A stretch of DNA of 64,000 nucleotides from Siphlonurus alternatus (Eukaryota; Arthropoda; Insecta; Ephemeroptera; Siphlonuridae). This document shows, in pieces, positions 21,616 through 34,253 of the stretch. Below the pieces are notes generated by a model. It was not told where the DNA came from. It made no database searches and saw only the letters and a program-made list of their open reading frames with translations. Where the stretch lies: assembly GCA_949825025.1 (NCBI GenBank), contig OX463786.1, positions 21,253,085 to 21,317,084 of the forward strand, in the 5' to 3' direction. A program made the position numbers and the translations under genes. Every line of letters starts with the position of its first letter. Within the stretch, counting starts at the first letter, position 1.

Positions 21616-22514
21616 ATAGTGATAGAATTAGTTTTTTTTACATCTTGTGATTATACAATTATTAAATAACTTGTTATGCAAAATTTTAAACTAATAAATG
21701 TTAAAAATTACTGATATTGCATGCATTCCAATTAGAATACAATTATAGAGTATGATCATTTTATATCTTTTAAAATCAGGTAATCGAAGGTGTCTTCACT
21801 CACATTGAAAGTATATTTTCTTCTTTTCATTCAATAATTTTTATTAATAAATTTTAACTTTATGAAAAAAAAAAAATACTAAATTATAATTATAATTATT
21901 TATTGCTACTAAATTAGCAATAATTTATCAATGGACAAAAATACTATAGCAAAAAATATTGAAATTAATTTTTTTAAAATATATATATATTTTTCAATAT
22001 TTTTTTAATTACATAGTCCTTATGAAATTAAATATTATTTTATTGCAAGTCCCTATAACTACTGATAAAATTTTGTTATTATTTTAATTTGTTAAATACT
22101 AACATATCAACACATATATATATATTACAAAAAATATTGATTTAATTTTTTTTTTTAATTCTTAACGTTTTGATAAAAAAATGTATGAAACATAATATTT
22201 AATTTTATTGCAACTTAAAATAAATATAAAATTTTATAATTCTATTTACCTGTAGAAGTGCATCATGATAATAAAGTGTGTAATAATGGGGAGTTTCAAC
22301 AGAGTTAGTGGGAGGTTGTATTTCCTTGTTTGTTCAAACTCTGGCCCAAATATACGCTGCATATTGCAATATAACGTATACTGTAGTTCATGGCGTTTTA
22401 TTAAGACTGGATTTATGCAGTTACTATAAAATTATTGCACCATGTCATTACTATTCCTTATACGAAGGTTATAAGAGGTCAAATTTTGCAATTACTCTTG
22501 GAAGTGACTTAATT

Positions 22515-22565
22515 TCTTAATTTAACCCTATTGTAGGGTACTGCGGTTACTGAATTTAACAGGAT
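22515..22565 (-). mobile_element. SINE tail fragment
   Basis: AACCCTATTGTAGGGTACTG then CTGAATTTAAC matches the 3' tail of the tRNA-type SINE at 43274-43325. Only the tail remains. Confidence 0.65.
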
Positions 22566-23709
22566 CAGACCTTATAGCAATTTACTTAGAATTTTGTGCT
22601 TCCTTTTCAAACTATAGAGTGGCCATGCAATTCATCGATCAATGACGCGATGTAATGAAAAGAAATAATACGATTTTAACCGAATTGAAAGGGAGTTCAT
22701 AATTTTAAGAATATTCTTTTTTATATGAAAAAATTCAACCTTTTGCTCAACATTTAAAAAACTTCAAAAGATTTGTTTTAGGTGCATGAATTTAGGAAAA
22801 GTTGAGATGAAATTTTTGTAACAATGAACTTATCTGATGATATTTTGATTATTTTGTATTACAATTTGTTATAAATTGCAAACTCCCTACACCTAAACTT
22901 TGTTATAGCTCAAATCCTATATACCTCCTTTTGATTTTGCTTAAGGATTTATGTCAGTGGGCTTACTGAACCACTCTGAACATTTCAGTAAACCTTCCTG
23001 ACACCATGAAATAATTTTACATGAAAAAAAAGAAATCAAATTCGGTGAAATTTTCCAGATACTCAGCATTAAGATTAGCATTGTTTTAAATGGAGACAGT
23101 TGTGACTTTTAGTCAAATCAGCGTATTTTTCACAAAAATAATTAAAATTTATATTTATATATATATATATATATATTACATCATCAGCAAACCAATAATT
23201 CTTTTGTCCATTATTTTATGGACTAAAAATATTTTCAATTTATCGTCGGAAAATATTGAGCAATGGCCGCTGGTGACATTAATCCTAAATACTAAATTTC
23301 GAAGAGACAAAAAATATTCAAATTTTCAATTTTGGGACGAAGTATGAGCACCAATTAATCCAAAATATTTCAGCTCACCTTTATAATAGATTTTATGACA
23401 ATGGAACACAAAATAAAGTGAAGTTCGTGAAAAAATTACCATAAAAATAGTGAATTTCTAAAAAAAAAAACAGCAAATTAGCATCATGTGCGTGTAATTT
23501 TAGCTTTTTGACTCGGAAAAACTGTAGTGGATTGCAGTATATTTGGGCAGGGCTTGGTATATACAACTTGCATGCAATATAATAGCCACTGGGCTGTTTT
23601 ATTTTGACTCCTCCCTTTCATCCCACTCATACATTGACTTGAACATGATGTGATTAATCTTAAAATGCATTATATTGTGCCAGACACTTCTTCAACATTA
23701 TAGTATATA
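22566..23709. other. No gene recognised
   Basis: It contains the dispersed block 23078-23150 shared with 10450-10545 and a short (AT)n run near 23155. No coding signal was seen. Confidence 0.4.
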
Positions 23710-23903
23710 AAGGCGGATCCACAATGCGACAACGCCGATTTTGAAATAAAAATTGCAGTGAAATCGGCGAACGAATTCGACGAAAATCTTGTTAATTATG
23801 ATGCCATTTTTCTTTTAATCGCCAAATATGACGGCCAATCAATGTTACAACAAATGGGCATTAATTTGCTTCGCGTCGCATGATAAAAAATCGCCATGTG
23901 AAT
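23710..23903. mobile_element. MITE with GGCGGATTCACA ends
   Basis: The left end AGGCGGATCCACAATGCGAC mirrors the right end CATGTGAATCCGCCCT. Internal CGCC/GGCG and TCGGCGAACGAATTCG blocks are richer in G+C than the flanks. It has no open frame and no clear target duplication. Confidence 0.6.
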
Positions 23904-24794
23904 CCGCCCTAGTAGCGCAATTCACGGTGAAGAGTGTCACATTTCTTTGGTAAAGAATATATATAATATACATATTTCACATTTTATATTATCCACACCA
24001 AAAAATACTGCAATATTACTTGATTTCACATCAAGAATCAGGATTAATGCTGTTATGAAAAATTTATAAAAAATGAATGATAATAATATTTATATTATTC
24101 TTGTAAACTTGTTATTAATTAAATGTAACAATTAAACAATAAAATTAAAAAAAAAAATAGAAAATAAAAATTATGTTAAAAAAATACTAAAAATGAAAAT
24201 TTTAAATTTAAAATAATTGTTTTTATTAATTTAATATATTATTCAACAGATGGTATTTTAATACTAGAAAGCATATTTTATTACCATTTGAAATGTGTAA
24301 AAAAATACACAAAAAAATAAAACTCTAATGTAAGATAAGTTGCAAGGAAATGTCCCACTGTTTTTAACTATTTATCGTTCGTTTAAAAACAATCTTTATC
24401 TTAAATTTTTATAAACCTGTGTGCTACTGGACAGGTAGCTAAAAACCATTTTATATTTAATTTAAAATGTGGATCCTAAAAAAAAAAAAACTGCGTTGAA
24501 AGTTTTATTGCGACAGATTTTAAGGATTGTCTTTTAAAAATAGTACCATCATTATATATATGAATGAATATTTCATAAGATAATATCATATTGTACATTT
24601 TTTATATATCTCATGAAATATTTTATATCATACATAAAGTACGAATGAAATAAATTATATTATATAAAAACTCCCTTTTGTATATTAACCTTTTCCTTGC
24701 TATTTTGTAATTTTATTAATACCGACAAATTAAGCTAGATTTATGTAAAATAAATTCTTAATTTTATAATATGTAATAGGAGTTTTGTTTTTTG
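23904..24794. other. AT-rich, nothing recognised
   Basis: The stretch has A/T runs and no repeat termini. Confidence 0.4.
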
Positions 24795-25105
24795 ACTTAA
24801 ACGGAACCTTGTTGTAAAGAACTGGTCATAAGTGACTGAATTTAAACTCCCGGCTCTTCATAGATCCGACCTAGCATGTTCCTTTGTGAGTTCCTTTCAA
24901 AACCAAGGCAGCAAATAGCCTATAGCAATCCATCTAAACATTTGTCTAGTTGTAACTGAGTAAACCATGGAAACCTCAGTCAGGATGGTCGACAATTGAT
25001 GCCATCAATCACCTCCCGGACTCACAAGTGAGTGTTCTTTAGCAACTGCCACTTGTGAAAAGTTTGACGGTGCATGGCTGGGATCGAACTCACGATATTT
25101 CAAGT
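24795..25105 (-). mobile_element. tRNA-headed SINE, near full length
   Basis: On the minus strand the B-box region is GTGAGTTCGATCCCAGCCAT. It is followed by GCACCGTCAAACTTTTCAC, GGGAGGTGATTGATGGCATC, the core GGTTTCCATGGTTTACTCAG, and the 3' domain with GAGCCGGGAG ahead of the tail. The A-box end is weak. Confidence 0.85.
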
Positions 25106-25633
25106 TTTCTAATTAGGTAAATATCATTGCTTCAATTATAAACATTTAAGGCTCTAAAAATAGTGTTTTAATAATAAAATTTATAATAATTAAATATAAT
25201 TGTTAAATAAATAGTATTATAACATTATTTTCAAGAAAACTTGTTCGCAATAAAAGCACAATTATAAAAAAACTATACATTGTTTAATTGCTCTAATTGA
25301 AATTGTCTGTACGCATGGAGAAACAAATCATTGAAGAAAACATTGTTGCCAAATTTAACAATAAAAAATTGTATTTAATGTGTAGGTGTTTATAACGCAT
25401 CTTAAGAAGGCCATGGAAATAGGTAGGACTCTTTCCAAGATCAATGTAAATTAAAGGTAGGACAAATAAAATAAATTATGATTATATTAATATATTTCAT
25501 ACATATGATGAATTTACTAAAGTAATACACATTTTATTTTCTTTGAACAGACAGGCCTGTATTATTCTCTATTATATACGTTGCCTGAATTTGGAATGAC
25601 TAATTTTAAATACGAACAATAAATTGATGTGGG

Positions 25634-25738
25634 TTAAAGTAGAGATAACGTCGATCAGCTGTTTTTTTTTTTCAGCTCCATTTGATTAACATGTAAACCT
25701 TAGCAAATTCACAAAAAAAAAATTTTTTTTTATTATTA
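25634..25738. mobile_element. Half of TTAA-flanked MITE family D
   Basis: It starts TTAAAGTAGAGATAACGTCG then ATCAGCTG, AGCTCCATTTGATTAACATG and TAAACCTTAGCAAATTCAC, identical in order to the left arm of 48506-48790. It ends in a poly-A/T tract where the family C element begins. Confidence 0.75.
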
Positions 25739-25742
25739 TTAA

Positions 25743-26074
25743 GGGTAAGGTAACATGCCCAATGTTAAAAAAAAAAGTCCCCCACATGAAAATTATAAAA
25801 AAAAAATCAAATGCTCTCCTCTACACCCCTTATCAGTAGCTAAAATATCAGGTATACAAATACGATCTAGTTTTTAAGTTATGAATTTTTAAAGTTGACT
25901 ACTTTAACATATAGAAGTTCCATTTCTGCATGTTAAAGTAGGCAACTTCAAAACTATAGCTTGAATTTGTATGCCTGATATTTTAGCTACTGATAGGGGA
26001 TGTAGAGGAGAACATTTTAATTTTTTTTTCATAATTTTCATGTGTGGAAATATATTTAACAATTACCTTACCTG
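25743..26074. mobile_element. TTAA-flanked palindromic MITE, family C, copy 3
   Basis: It begins after TTAA at 25739-25742 with GGGTAAGGTAACATGCCC. The mirrored arms are present but the right end is worn (ACAATTACCTTACCTGT) and lacks TTAA. It is fused to the family D half-element. Confidence 0.82.
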
Positions 26075-26344
26075 TAAAACTCAAATTGAAAATTCAAAAA
26101 GGTATAACCTCTGTATTTGTAAGTACCTTGTAATAAATTGTGACGTCACAGGTATGAATATTAATGACCAGAATGGTGCACCGGTTATTCTGCCCCACCC
26201 TGCAGTTCAACATCTTGACTTAACGTCGTGGATATTTGATCACGTGACATAACCAAAAGGGTGTGTCTTGCAACCATTAGTACACCCTGTAGCAAAATTA
26301 AACATAAAATAACGTTTTTATCCTCTCAGATTTTAATAATGTGC

Positions 26345-26447
26345 CCTAATTGAAAAATTAAGTCTTCAACTCATCTTTTACACGTCTAAACCTAATCTTT
26401 TTATCTCTAAAACACATTTTATTTCCTCTTCGTTCAATTGTACAGCA
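26345..26447. repeat. Dispersed repeat L, partial
   Basis: CCCTAATTGAAAAATTAAGT, TTACACGTCTAAACCTAATC and TTTATTTCCTCTTCG match 17193-17285. It stops at TCAATTG. Confidence 0.72.
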
Positions 26448-26659
26448 AATACCAAATCTAATGTGAAAATTTCGGGGAAGCAACCATATTCTTGGAACAG
26501 CCAGGACCATGATACACTCATGATGAGGATTGACAGTGACCTTTAAAAATGTTGTTTATGAATTACTTTACCCTTTTTCTGTACTTTTTGAGAAGCAATG
26601 TAACAAATAAAAGTGTAATTAACTCATAATCAGTTACAAAAGTCAACCGTCATTATGAT

Positions 26660-26985
26660 TGACAGGCACATCATTATCGTGGCTGTTACAAGCACTGAGA
26701 TATTCGCAAAAGATTTGACGTTGAGTGTACTTTTTCTTATATGTTTTTGTGAATGAAAATCGAGAAGACTTTCACAAAAGATTTGGCGTTGGTTGTACGT
26801 TTTCTTGATGTGTTCTTGTGAATGAAAATCGAGATTTGAGACTTTCACAAAAGATTTGACATTGGGTGTACTTTTTCTTATATGTTTTTGTGAATGAAAA
26901 TCGAGAAGACTCTCACAAAAGATTTGACATTGAGTGTACGTTTTCTTGATGTGTTCTTGTGAATGAAAATCGAGACTTTTTTAAG
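26660..26985 (-). pseudogene. Possible decayed C2H2 zinc-finger tandem array
   Basis: Four units of about 67-73 bp alternate in an A-B-A-B order (..CTTATATGTTTTTGTG.. and ..CTTGATGTGTTCTTGTG..). Read on the minus strand, the longest unit gives KSFVKVSNLDFHSQEHIKKT, which fits the F-x5-L-x2-H-x3-H half of a C2H2 finger. Another unit gives VKSFANISVLVT. The Cys-x2-Cys halves and the TGEKP linkers are missing, units are shorter than the usual 84 bp, and three units lost 4 bp in the helix. This looks like a degenerate finger array; a chance minisatellite is the alternative. Confidence 0.4.
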
Positions 26986-28507
26986 AGGAAAGGTTACAAG
27001 GTTGTAACCTTGGCTACCATTCCCCGGTAGATGTTACTCTAAGAATAACCCCTCGTGTAAGGGGTTGAAACAACCCTCTCTGTAATAAGGGAGGGGTTAA
27101 ATAGTTGGCAGACTGCTTGAAATTGAAACTCCCTTGTAAGAGGTCAACTATTTATAAAACCATTAAAGTGTTGTTATTTTTTAATGAATAAAAAAATATT
27201 TTGTTTTATCGGTAAATTATTTAATTACGATAAATTCAATAATATTGTTTTCTTATTTATGTTATATATTTTGTGAAAAGATTAAATAATGCTCTCAATT
27301 ATGTTTTATTATAATATGAAAATTTGCTTGTTAATAAAAAATAATACATTCGTTGGTATAATATAATAATAAAATAATCTTACGTACTTTATAAAATCCT
27401 TAAATAAATTAGTTATATTTTTAGTAAAATCGTTCACATGCATGATAATTACATATTGATCCTTAAGGACTAAATCCAATGTTATATTTTTTAGACACTA
27501 TATACAAATTATATCACTTCATGTTTTAAAGTTGCCATTTTGGTGCTGTTGTATATTGCTCCCCATGCACCTTAAATATATTATTATAAATGCAATAATT
27601 CATGACATAGTTTAATTATTATATTTTGTGATTATTGTAAATAATTTTATGTACATATATTATTTTTACTCTTAATAATGACTGGGAGATTATTATAAAA
27701 CAATTGCGAAATTTAAATGAGTGCATCTACACATAACAAAATTATGCAACTGTTCCATGACGTTGCAATGCAAACTAATCTTTCTGGCGTGTAAATAATT
27801 ATTTATACATGTATATTACTTTAGTGAACAATTTTAAATGGAACAAAAAAGTGACGCTTAAAATTTGTAACAAATATTGTAAACTTGTAATTACAAAACA
27901 GGAAGAGTTGAATATGTTTTAAAATTTTGATGTGATCCATATTTTTTATGCAACCATTTCAAAAAATAACATAACTTTTTCAATAAAAGTCCATATAAAT
28001 CCTATAAATGAATTACCAGTATCATAAAAAAAAAATTAAAAAAGCATGCAAATTTCAGGAAATTGCATGGTTAAAAAGTTTCTGCTCAATAAATGTTATT
28101 ACTCTGTTAGGACTTCTTACAGTGATATTTGTATATTTTGTCCTTTGACATGCCTTACCCATATATAATGCTTTATTTTTTATATATATATTAATATATA
28201 CATAAATGTATTTGGAATTGGACGAATAAAATCAATTGAAATTGATATGTATATATATCTGTTTATATCGTGTTATATAAACATTGTTATGACGTTTCTC
28301 ATTCTTTTCAAAATAATGTTGATGACGTCAAAGATGTCACGTGGATTCTTGTGACGTAAAATTTAAATTTTCCCTCGCATTGTTTTCATCTGTGACGTCA
28401 GAAACTGCCCTAAATATCGATATTTAAATATCTTCTTGTCCAGATTGATGGGTGAATATAAAGATTCTACTTCAATGAGATACGTTGAACAGTTTTGACT
28501 TATGGAT
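26986..28507. other. No gene recognised
   Basis: It includes a pyrimidine/purine-biased palindromic patch at about 26985-27110 (AAGGTTACAAGGTTGTAACC) and a CRE cluster at 28315-28400 (TGACGTCA twice, TCACGTGG). The rest is AT-rich. Confidence 0.4.
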
Positions 28508-28765
28508 AACCCGTGTTGAAATAAATTTCATATTTTCTTCGTTATTAAACTCTCCTCTCGTCTTTTCTCCTCTTATTTTGCACCATTTTAGAGGAAAAAA
28601 GAGAGTATAGACGAGATTACGTATTTTTTCCTTTTCTTGAGCATATTTTTTTCTTCATTTCATCCACACTTTGAATAAGGAGGAAATAAAATGTGTTTTA
28701 GAGGTAAAAAGATTAGGTTTAGACGTGTAAAGGAAGAGTTGAAGATGTAATTTTTCAACTAGGGA
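28508..28765. repeat. Dispersed repeat L, full copy
   Basis: It runs from TTGAAATAAATTTCATATTT through TTAAACTCTCCTCTCGTCTT, TTTTGCACCATTTTAGAGG and AGGTTTAGACGTGTAAAGGA to TTTTTCAACTAGGG. It parallels 33985-34253. Its ends (TTGAAA / TTTCAA) are weakly inverted. Confidence 0.75.
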
Positions 28766-28877
28766 AAGTATGCTGATACCATGCAATTTGTAATTCACTT
28801 TTCTTTTGTCCTGGTGCCCATACAATATTGAAAAGGAACTCAAGAATTCTGTTGTATTCATTTGATAAACATTATAG

Positions 28878-28935
28878 CTCTGTTCGTAAATACACCATAA
28901 GAAATAATCGATTATTATTAATGATCCTTATGTTC
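28878..28935. mobile_element. Partial copy of the 301-417 MITE
   Basis: CTCTGTTCGTAAATACAC then AGAAATAATCGATTATTATT AATGATCCTTATG corresponds to the left half of the element at 301. The right half is missing and a SINE follows at once. Confidence 0.65.
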
Positions 28936-28942
28936 CATGTAC

Positions 28943-29335
28943 AGAAGGTATGCGCTTGACCGGGTCTCGTCAGATCACCAAAGTCGAGCAACGCCGAGCG
29001 GGGTTAATATTTGGATGGGTGACCATTTTCAACAAAAACCACGTTTCCCACCCAGGGGTAAATCGTTTTGCTTTTCCACCATGTGATACCCCTGGCTTTG
29101 GACCATTGCACTTCCGGTTCATTGACAAAAGCTGTAGCGTCCATCCTGGCTGAGATTTCCACGTTTCCCTCAGTCGCAGGTAAATGCCGGGATGGATTTG
29201 CAAGGTCGTGGCCGTCCCCGTTCCAGAAGAGCCCGCGAAAAGCTCAAGTTAGGGTTTCGGAAGGTTCGGAGTTTCAAAGTAGTATGTAATTAGTAAATAG
29301 AAGTACCCAATAGGGTTTGATTTAAAAAAAATTAT
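28943..29335 (+). mobile_element. 5S rRNA-headed SINE, type II, full length
   Basis: The head is GACCGGGTCTCGTCAGATCA, CCAAAGTCGAGCAACGCCGA then TTGGATGGGTGACC. The body is CCACGTTTCCCACCCAGG and TTGGACCATTGCACTTCCGG. The core is CTGAGATTTCCACGTTTCCC TCAG with TAAATGCCGGGATGGA, followed by GGTCGTGGCCGTCCCCGTTC. The tail is GTACCCAATAGGGTTTGA then A-rich. It pairs in inverted orientation with 30643-31035. Confidence 0.92.
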
Positions 29336-30642
29336 AGGAATTTAAATTCTTTTAAGGTCTTAAATTTTAGCAAGGTTATTTTAAAAAAATACATGATAGG
29401 ACATGTTAAAAAGGCTAAATTTGAACTGTTAGAAATTATCCACTTGATTGACATCTTCCCCTTAGGTATAACGTCACACACAGGTAGTATGATATAATAT
29501 GTAGAAAATAAATGTCTGAAAATACCTGGGGCACTTGCCAGCACACAAATAGCTACCTGTCCAACGTAATTTTTACCACTCAACATCTGCAGGTTTCACA
29601 GATGTCATAACGTGTTATTACTAACTTTGGTCTTGTCTACCATCATGTAATAATATTATATATTTTGAGGTGTTGAGGGAAACATTATTTTTTTACTCAT
29701 TTTATATTATATGCTATAAAATACAATATATTTTTATATGGCTGATTTGGCTACAAAGTCTTAATGTACTTAAGCTCAAATTTTATTTACTGTGATATTT
29801 GCTAATAAAAGTCTTTTTGTATTGAATTATTAATAGTAGCATTTATCAAGTTAAATTTGAGTATTGTGATTAATTTGTATTTAAATATAGAAATTAGAAT
29901 AGTAACATTTGAAATTTAAATATTAAGTTTTTTAATAAAAATAACAAATTTACATGTACGTGTTTTCAAACATTTAAAAAAATGTTTAAATAAAATAATT
30001 TTGGAATATACTCATTTAATTCATAAAACCAACTCTTTGCTAATTTAAAATTAAGAAAATGACACGAGATAAACTGAATTCTTGACATTTTTATTTTCAA
30101 AATATTATTTCAAAATTTTAAAATCTTCAAGGGTATTCCAATTCCCTCTAAAACTTATATATGATCATAATTTAATTTTAGTAATAAGTATTGATTATTT
30201 TAAATTCAAGTTTCAAAACAAAAATTGTTTAAAATTAAGTGACAGAACATTTTAATTTAAAAATATATCCAATAAGCAATTTGCTATAAGAAATTAAGAT
30301 TTTAAAAAATTACAAAAAGTAGCAACAATATTTAACTGCTCCTATTGCTTCATTCGTAAGAAAATTATGTTACCAATTTATGTACAACAATTAATATCAG
30401 AAATTTAGATCAGTTATTGGGTGGGGTTTAAAATTAGGATATTATAATTTATCAAAGTTTACATACGTTTGGGCGTTGACAATATAAGATTTTCAAGATA
30501 ATCGTTGTTTAGAAACATAACGGCATGAGCCTGTCAGACAAGAAGAATGAAGATGCATAATTTACTGACAGCCTTACATTGTTACCGGAGTATATTGTTG
30601 CAAATTGTAGAGTTCTAGTTACAGGAAATCAGTTGCTTTTTT
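29336..30642. other. AT-rich spacer between inverted type II SINEs
   Basis: There is no recognisable gene. A minus-strand 84-residue open frame at 29332-29586 shows no family motif. Confidence 0.4.
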
Positions 30643-31035
30643 CATCAAACCCTATTGGGTACTTCTACTTACTAATTACATACTAAGTTTGAAACCCTGA
30701 ACCTTCCGAAACCCTAACTTGAGCGTTTCGCGGGCTCTTCCAGAACGGGGGTGGCCACGGCCTTTGCAATCCTTTCCTGCATTTCCCTGCAACTGAGGGA
30801 AACGTGGAAACCTCAGCCAGGACGGACGCTAGCTTTTTTTAATTTGAACCGGAAGTACAATGATCCAAAGCCATGCAGGGGAACCACATAATGGAAAAGC
30901 GCAACGATTTACCCTTGGGTGGGAAACGTGGTTTTTGTTGAAAATGGTCACCCATTCAACTACTAACCATGCTCGGTGTTGCTTGACGTCGGTGATCTGA
31001 CGAGACCCGGTCAAGCGCACTGCACCATACACCTC
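30643..31035 (-). mobile_element. 5S-headed SINE, type II, full length
   Basis: It is the reverse of the previous SINE: TCAAACCCTATTGGGTACTT tail, GGGTGGCCACGGCCTTTGCA, core CAACTGAGGGAAACGTGGAA, body ACCATTGTACTTCCGG (complement), and 5S-type head ending at GCGCACTGCACCATACACC. Confidence 0.92.
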
Positions 31036-31097
31036 CCTAACTGTATTATTGATAATAATATGTTTTCCTGATTGAACCCTTATACGTACCCCACATC

Positions 31098-31210
31098 ACA
31101 TTTCATTAGGTTTTCGTCGTGTTTGTAACGTCCTCTGTCATTGGTTGACAGTTTGCAACGAAGAATCTGACTGGCCGAACACGAGCCGAATAATTCCGAG
31201 CATCTCCGAA
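31098..31210. repeat. Dispersed repeat F, copy 2
   Basis: TTTTCGTCGTGTTTGTAACG, TCTGTCATTGGTTGACAGTT and AACGAAGAATCTGACTGGCC parallel 4325-4447. Confidence 0.55.
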
Positions 31211-31479
31211 CATAACTTAAATAAACGATGATGGCCAGAGTATAGTAAGTATAGTAGTTACAAGTTACTTATAATATTTGTTCAATAATAATATTTCAAG
31301 AAAATGCCAAATTATAGTAACGCTATCGGAGCACTAGCGCCATCTTTGTAAGAAAATGGAACTAAGTTTTATTGGACAATTTAATATATGAATATCTATG
31401 CATGATAATCCTAAAGATAATATTATAATATATATTTGATATGGATTATTGATAAATAAAATTGAGATACGTATAAGAG

Positions 31480-31637
<158 letters not shown>

Positions 31638-31861
31638 AGTTTTCCACCCACTTGTTGCCTCGAAATTTCGTTGAAGTGTGGGAGTATCTCTTTCATTTTT
31701 CAATCTTTCAACTTTGCTGCTTCTTTCTGCTTGATATTATTGTAATGGAGTTGTGGGATTTTGTTGTAAACATGGTTGCTTACTGTACTGTAGCAGAAAT
31801 ACCATTATTGCCAATATATAATTGTATGTGCAAATATTATAAATAATGCCTACAAATAATT

Positions 31862-32053
31862 GACCATCTTAACTGAGGTTTCCATGGTTTCCTCAGTTTC
31901 AACCAGGCAAATATTTTGATGGATATGCTATAGATTTGGAAGGGACTCACAAAATCCTAAGCTAAGGTTCAGGAAGAGCCGGAAAGTTAACTTCAGTCAC
32001 TTAACTATGAACAGTGTACACCTTAAAACAGAAATCAGAATTCAGTTGAAACA
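31862..32053 (+). mobile_element. tRNA-type SINE, headless copy
   Basis: It starts ACCATCTTAACTGAGGTTTC, then CATGGTTTCCTCAGTTTCAA, ACCAGGCAAAT, AAGGGACTCACAAAATCCTA and the tail ATTCAGTTGAAACAAAAAAA. It is colinear with 15560-15766. Confidence 0.85.
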
Positions 32054-32269
32054 AAAAAAAAAATAATTGGACGAATTTTGTGACCCTGCATTGCCAAATA
32101 ACCCAACCCGTTCATTACTTTTTTTAAATTCTTATTTTTTTCTTCATAATATTAATACATTAAGGTTAATTTAATTAATTTTTAATTGTAATTAAATTCC
32201 ATAAAACACAACATGCGGACAGTACACCCCGTCTTAAATTTGTGAGAGGTAAAAAAAGAGCACCACAAC

Positions 32270-32585
32270 GGAGTATTGACCTCAATTTTTTTATTGCAAA
32301 AATGGATAGAACGTGCAAAGTTATGTTTCCCTGATTATTTTCAGATTTTTTAGAGCCCGGGAACTATTTTTAAAAAATTATTGAAAGTTATTTTTGTGAC
32401 GTCACAAAACGCCACTCCTTAAGAAAAAGATAGGACTTGCCACCGCGTGACGTCACAAAAAGAAATTTCAATAATTTTTTAAAAAGTTCCTGTGCTCTAA
32501 AAAAATTTAAAAATATCAGGGTAGCCTAACTTTGCACGCTCTATCCATTTCTGCAATAAAAAAAAAATGAGGTCGATACTCCATT
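32270..32585. mobile_element. AATGG-type MITE, subfamily A
   Basis: The ends are CGGAGTATTGACCTCAA and GAGGTCGATACTCCATT. The mirrored interior has GCAAAAATGGATAGAACGTG, GAGCCCGGGAACTATTTTT and TTTGTGACGTCACAAAACG, with a second TGACGTCA near 32450. Confidence 0.88.
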
Positions 32586-33984
32586 ATAATATTTAGTCAA
32601 AAAAAACTTAAAGGTCGCATTATTAAGTAGCAACAATGATGCAATCAATGTAATTACTCAATATTTATATAATTAAACGTGATGCTTGAATATTATTGTT
32701 ATTTTAAAAAAAATATAATTGCACTTCATATATAAGACCATTAAATAAAACCTATAATAAATATTCTAATAAAACTAATACAAAAATTATAACAATATAT
32801 AAATTATAATTAAATTATTTACATTAAAAACAAAATATATAAACATATGTCCAACATTCCCGCCGAAATGCATGTTTAAAAATAATAAAATAAAACCCGA
32901 AGATACACGAAGTATTATAAACATGCATACTATTCATACACCAAAGTAAAAAAGGTAATATTAAAACCAGAAAACAGTACCTTTAAACTCATTTTTTAAA
33001 CAAATTTACCAAAATATCAAAAATGTTTAACAAAATACAATAATATTTTGATTAATTATATAAAAACATATTTGATTAAATTAAATTTTGTATTACTTCT
33101 TATTTTATAATACTTGAATTCTAAACACCTACGCAAATACGAAGTAAGCACAGAGAAATGTATATAAAATTTATAAAACGTTTAATTATAATTTCAATGT
33201 TAAATAATATAAAAATGACCCTTATATACATTATGAAATATAATAACAAAAGTATATTTTATTCCAGCCACTTTTTTTTTTCTTTCTCTCTTTTTAACGT
33301 TACCATATAGCTCTCGTATACATTTGCTATACTCTCGTGTCGTGTGCTTTACGTTGCTTTATTTTCTTCTTTTTTTTTAAAAAAAAAAGACACACCTACG
33401 CTAAAAAAGACACGTGGTTTAGTAAAATGGGAGGAGCTTATTGAAAAAAATTTTACTGGAAGGATAAACTGTCGTCAGTATACGTTCAGTCTGGTTATAA
33501 CATTGTACTCATATGGAACTTTTTTATTTATTTTTTTTTTGATAACAAATTAAGTTAATTAATTATGTGTGGGTGGTATTTACTTAATTTTTAAGTTTAA
33601 AATGTGAAAAATGTGAATATTTTTTGTATCAGATTTAAAGGTAAGTTGATGTTATATTTTGATTTTTTAGAATATTGATTTTTATCATTTATAAGAGTAA
33701 ACAAATTATTAATAATAATTCTTGAAATAAGCGTTAGTTTGAATTAGTTTATATGTTTCGATGTATCAAATACATTGTGTTAAATTATTTATTGAGTTTG
33801 CCAACCAGATATGGACATAAATAATTAAGGTTACTAAGGTTGTTTTCTGTTTAAGAAAGCTAAGATATTGACCTCTATTGAGAAAATTTTTTCATGTCCA
33901 TATTTGATTGCCAAGTCTTTTAAATATTACTATGGATTACAAATACATATCAATCGTTGCAGTTACGAAGTTTTGAAAATACCA
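32586..33984. other. AT-rich, no gene recognised
   Basis: Only homopolymer-rich sequence; the open frame at 33344-33553 lacks motifs. Confidence 0.4.
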
Positions 33985-34253
33985 GAGTTGAAATAAATGT
34001 CATCTTTTCTTCGCTATTAAGCTCTCCTCTTGTCTAATTTCCTCTTATTTTGCACCATTTAAGAGAAAAAAAGAGGAGAAAAGACGAGATTACGTATTTT
34101 TTTATTTCTTCTTGAACATAAAATGTTATAGAAATATTTTCTTCATTTCATCCTCACTTTAAGCGAGGAGAAAATAAGATGTGTTTTAGAGGTAAAAAGA
34201 TTAAGTTTAGACGTGGAAAGGATGAGTTGAAGACGAAATTTTTCAACTAGGGT
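33985..34253. repeat. Dispersed repeat L, full copy
   Basis: It runs from AGTTGAAATAAATGTCATCT through AAGCTCTCCTCTTGTC, AAAGACGAGATTACGTATTT and TTCATCCTCACTTTAAGCGA to TTTTTCAACTAGGG. Confidence 0.75.

Noticed and set aside
23090..23347. 85-residue open frame with Ile-Tyr repeat
   Set aside because: Generated by a (TA)n run; no conserved motif.
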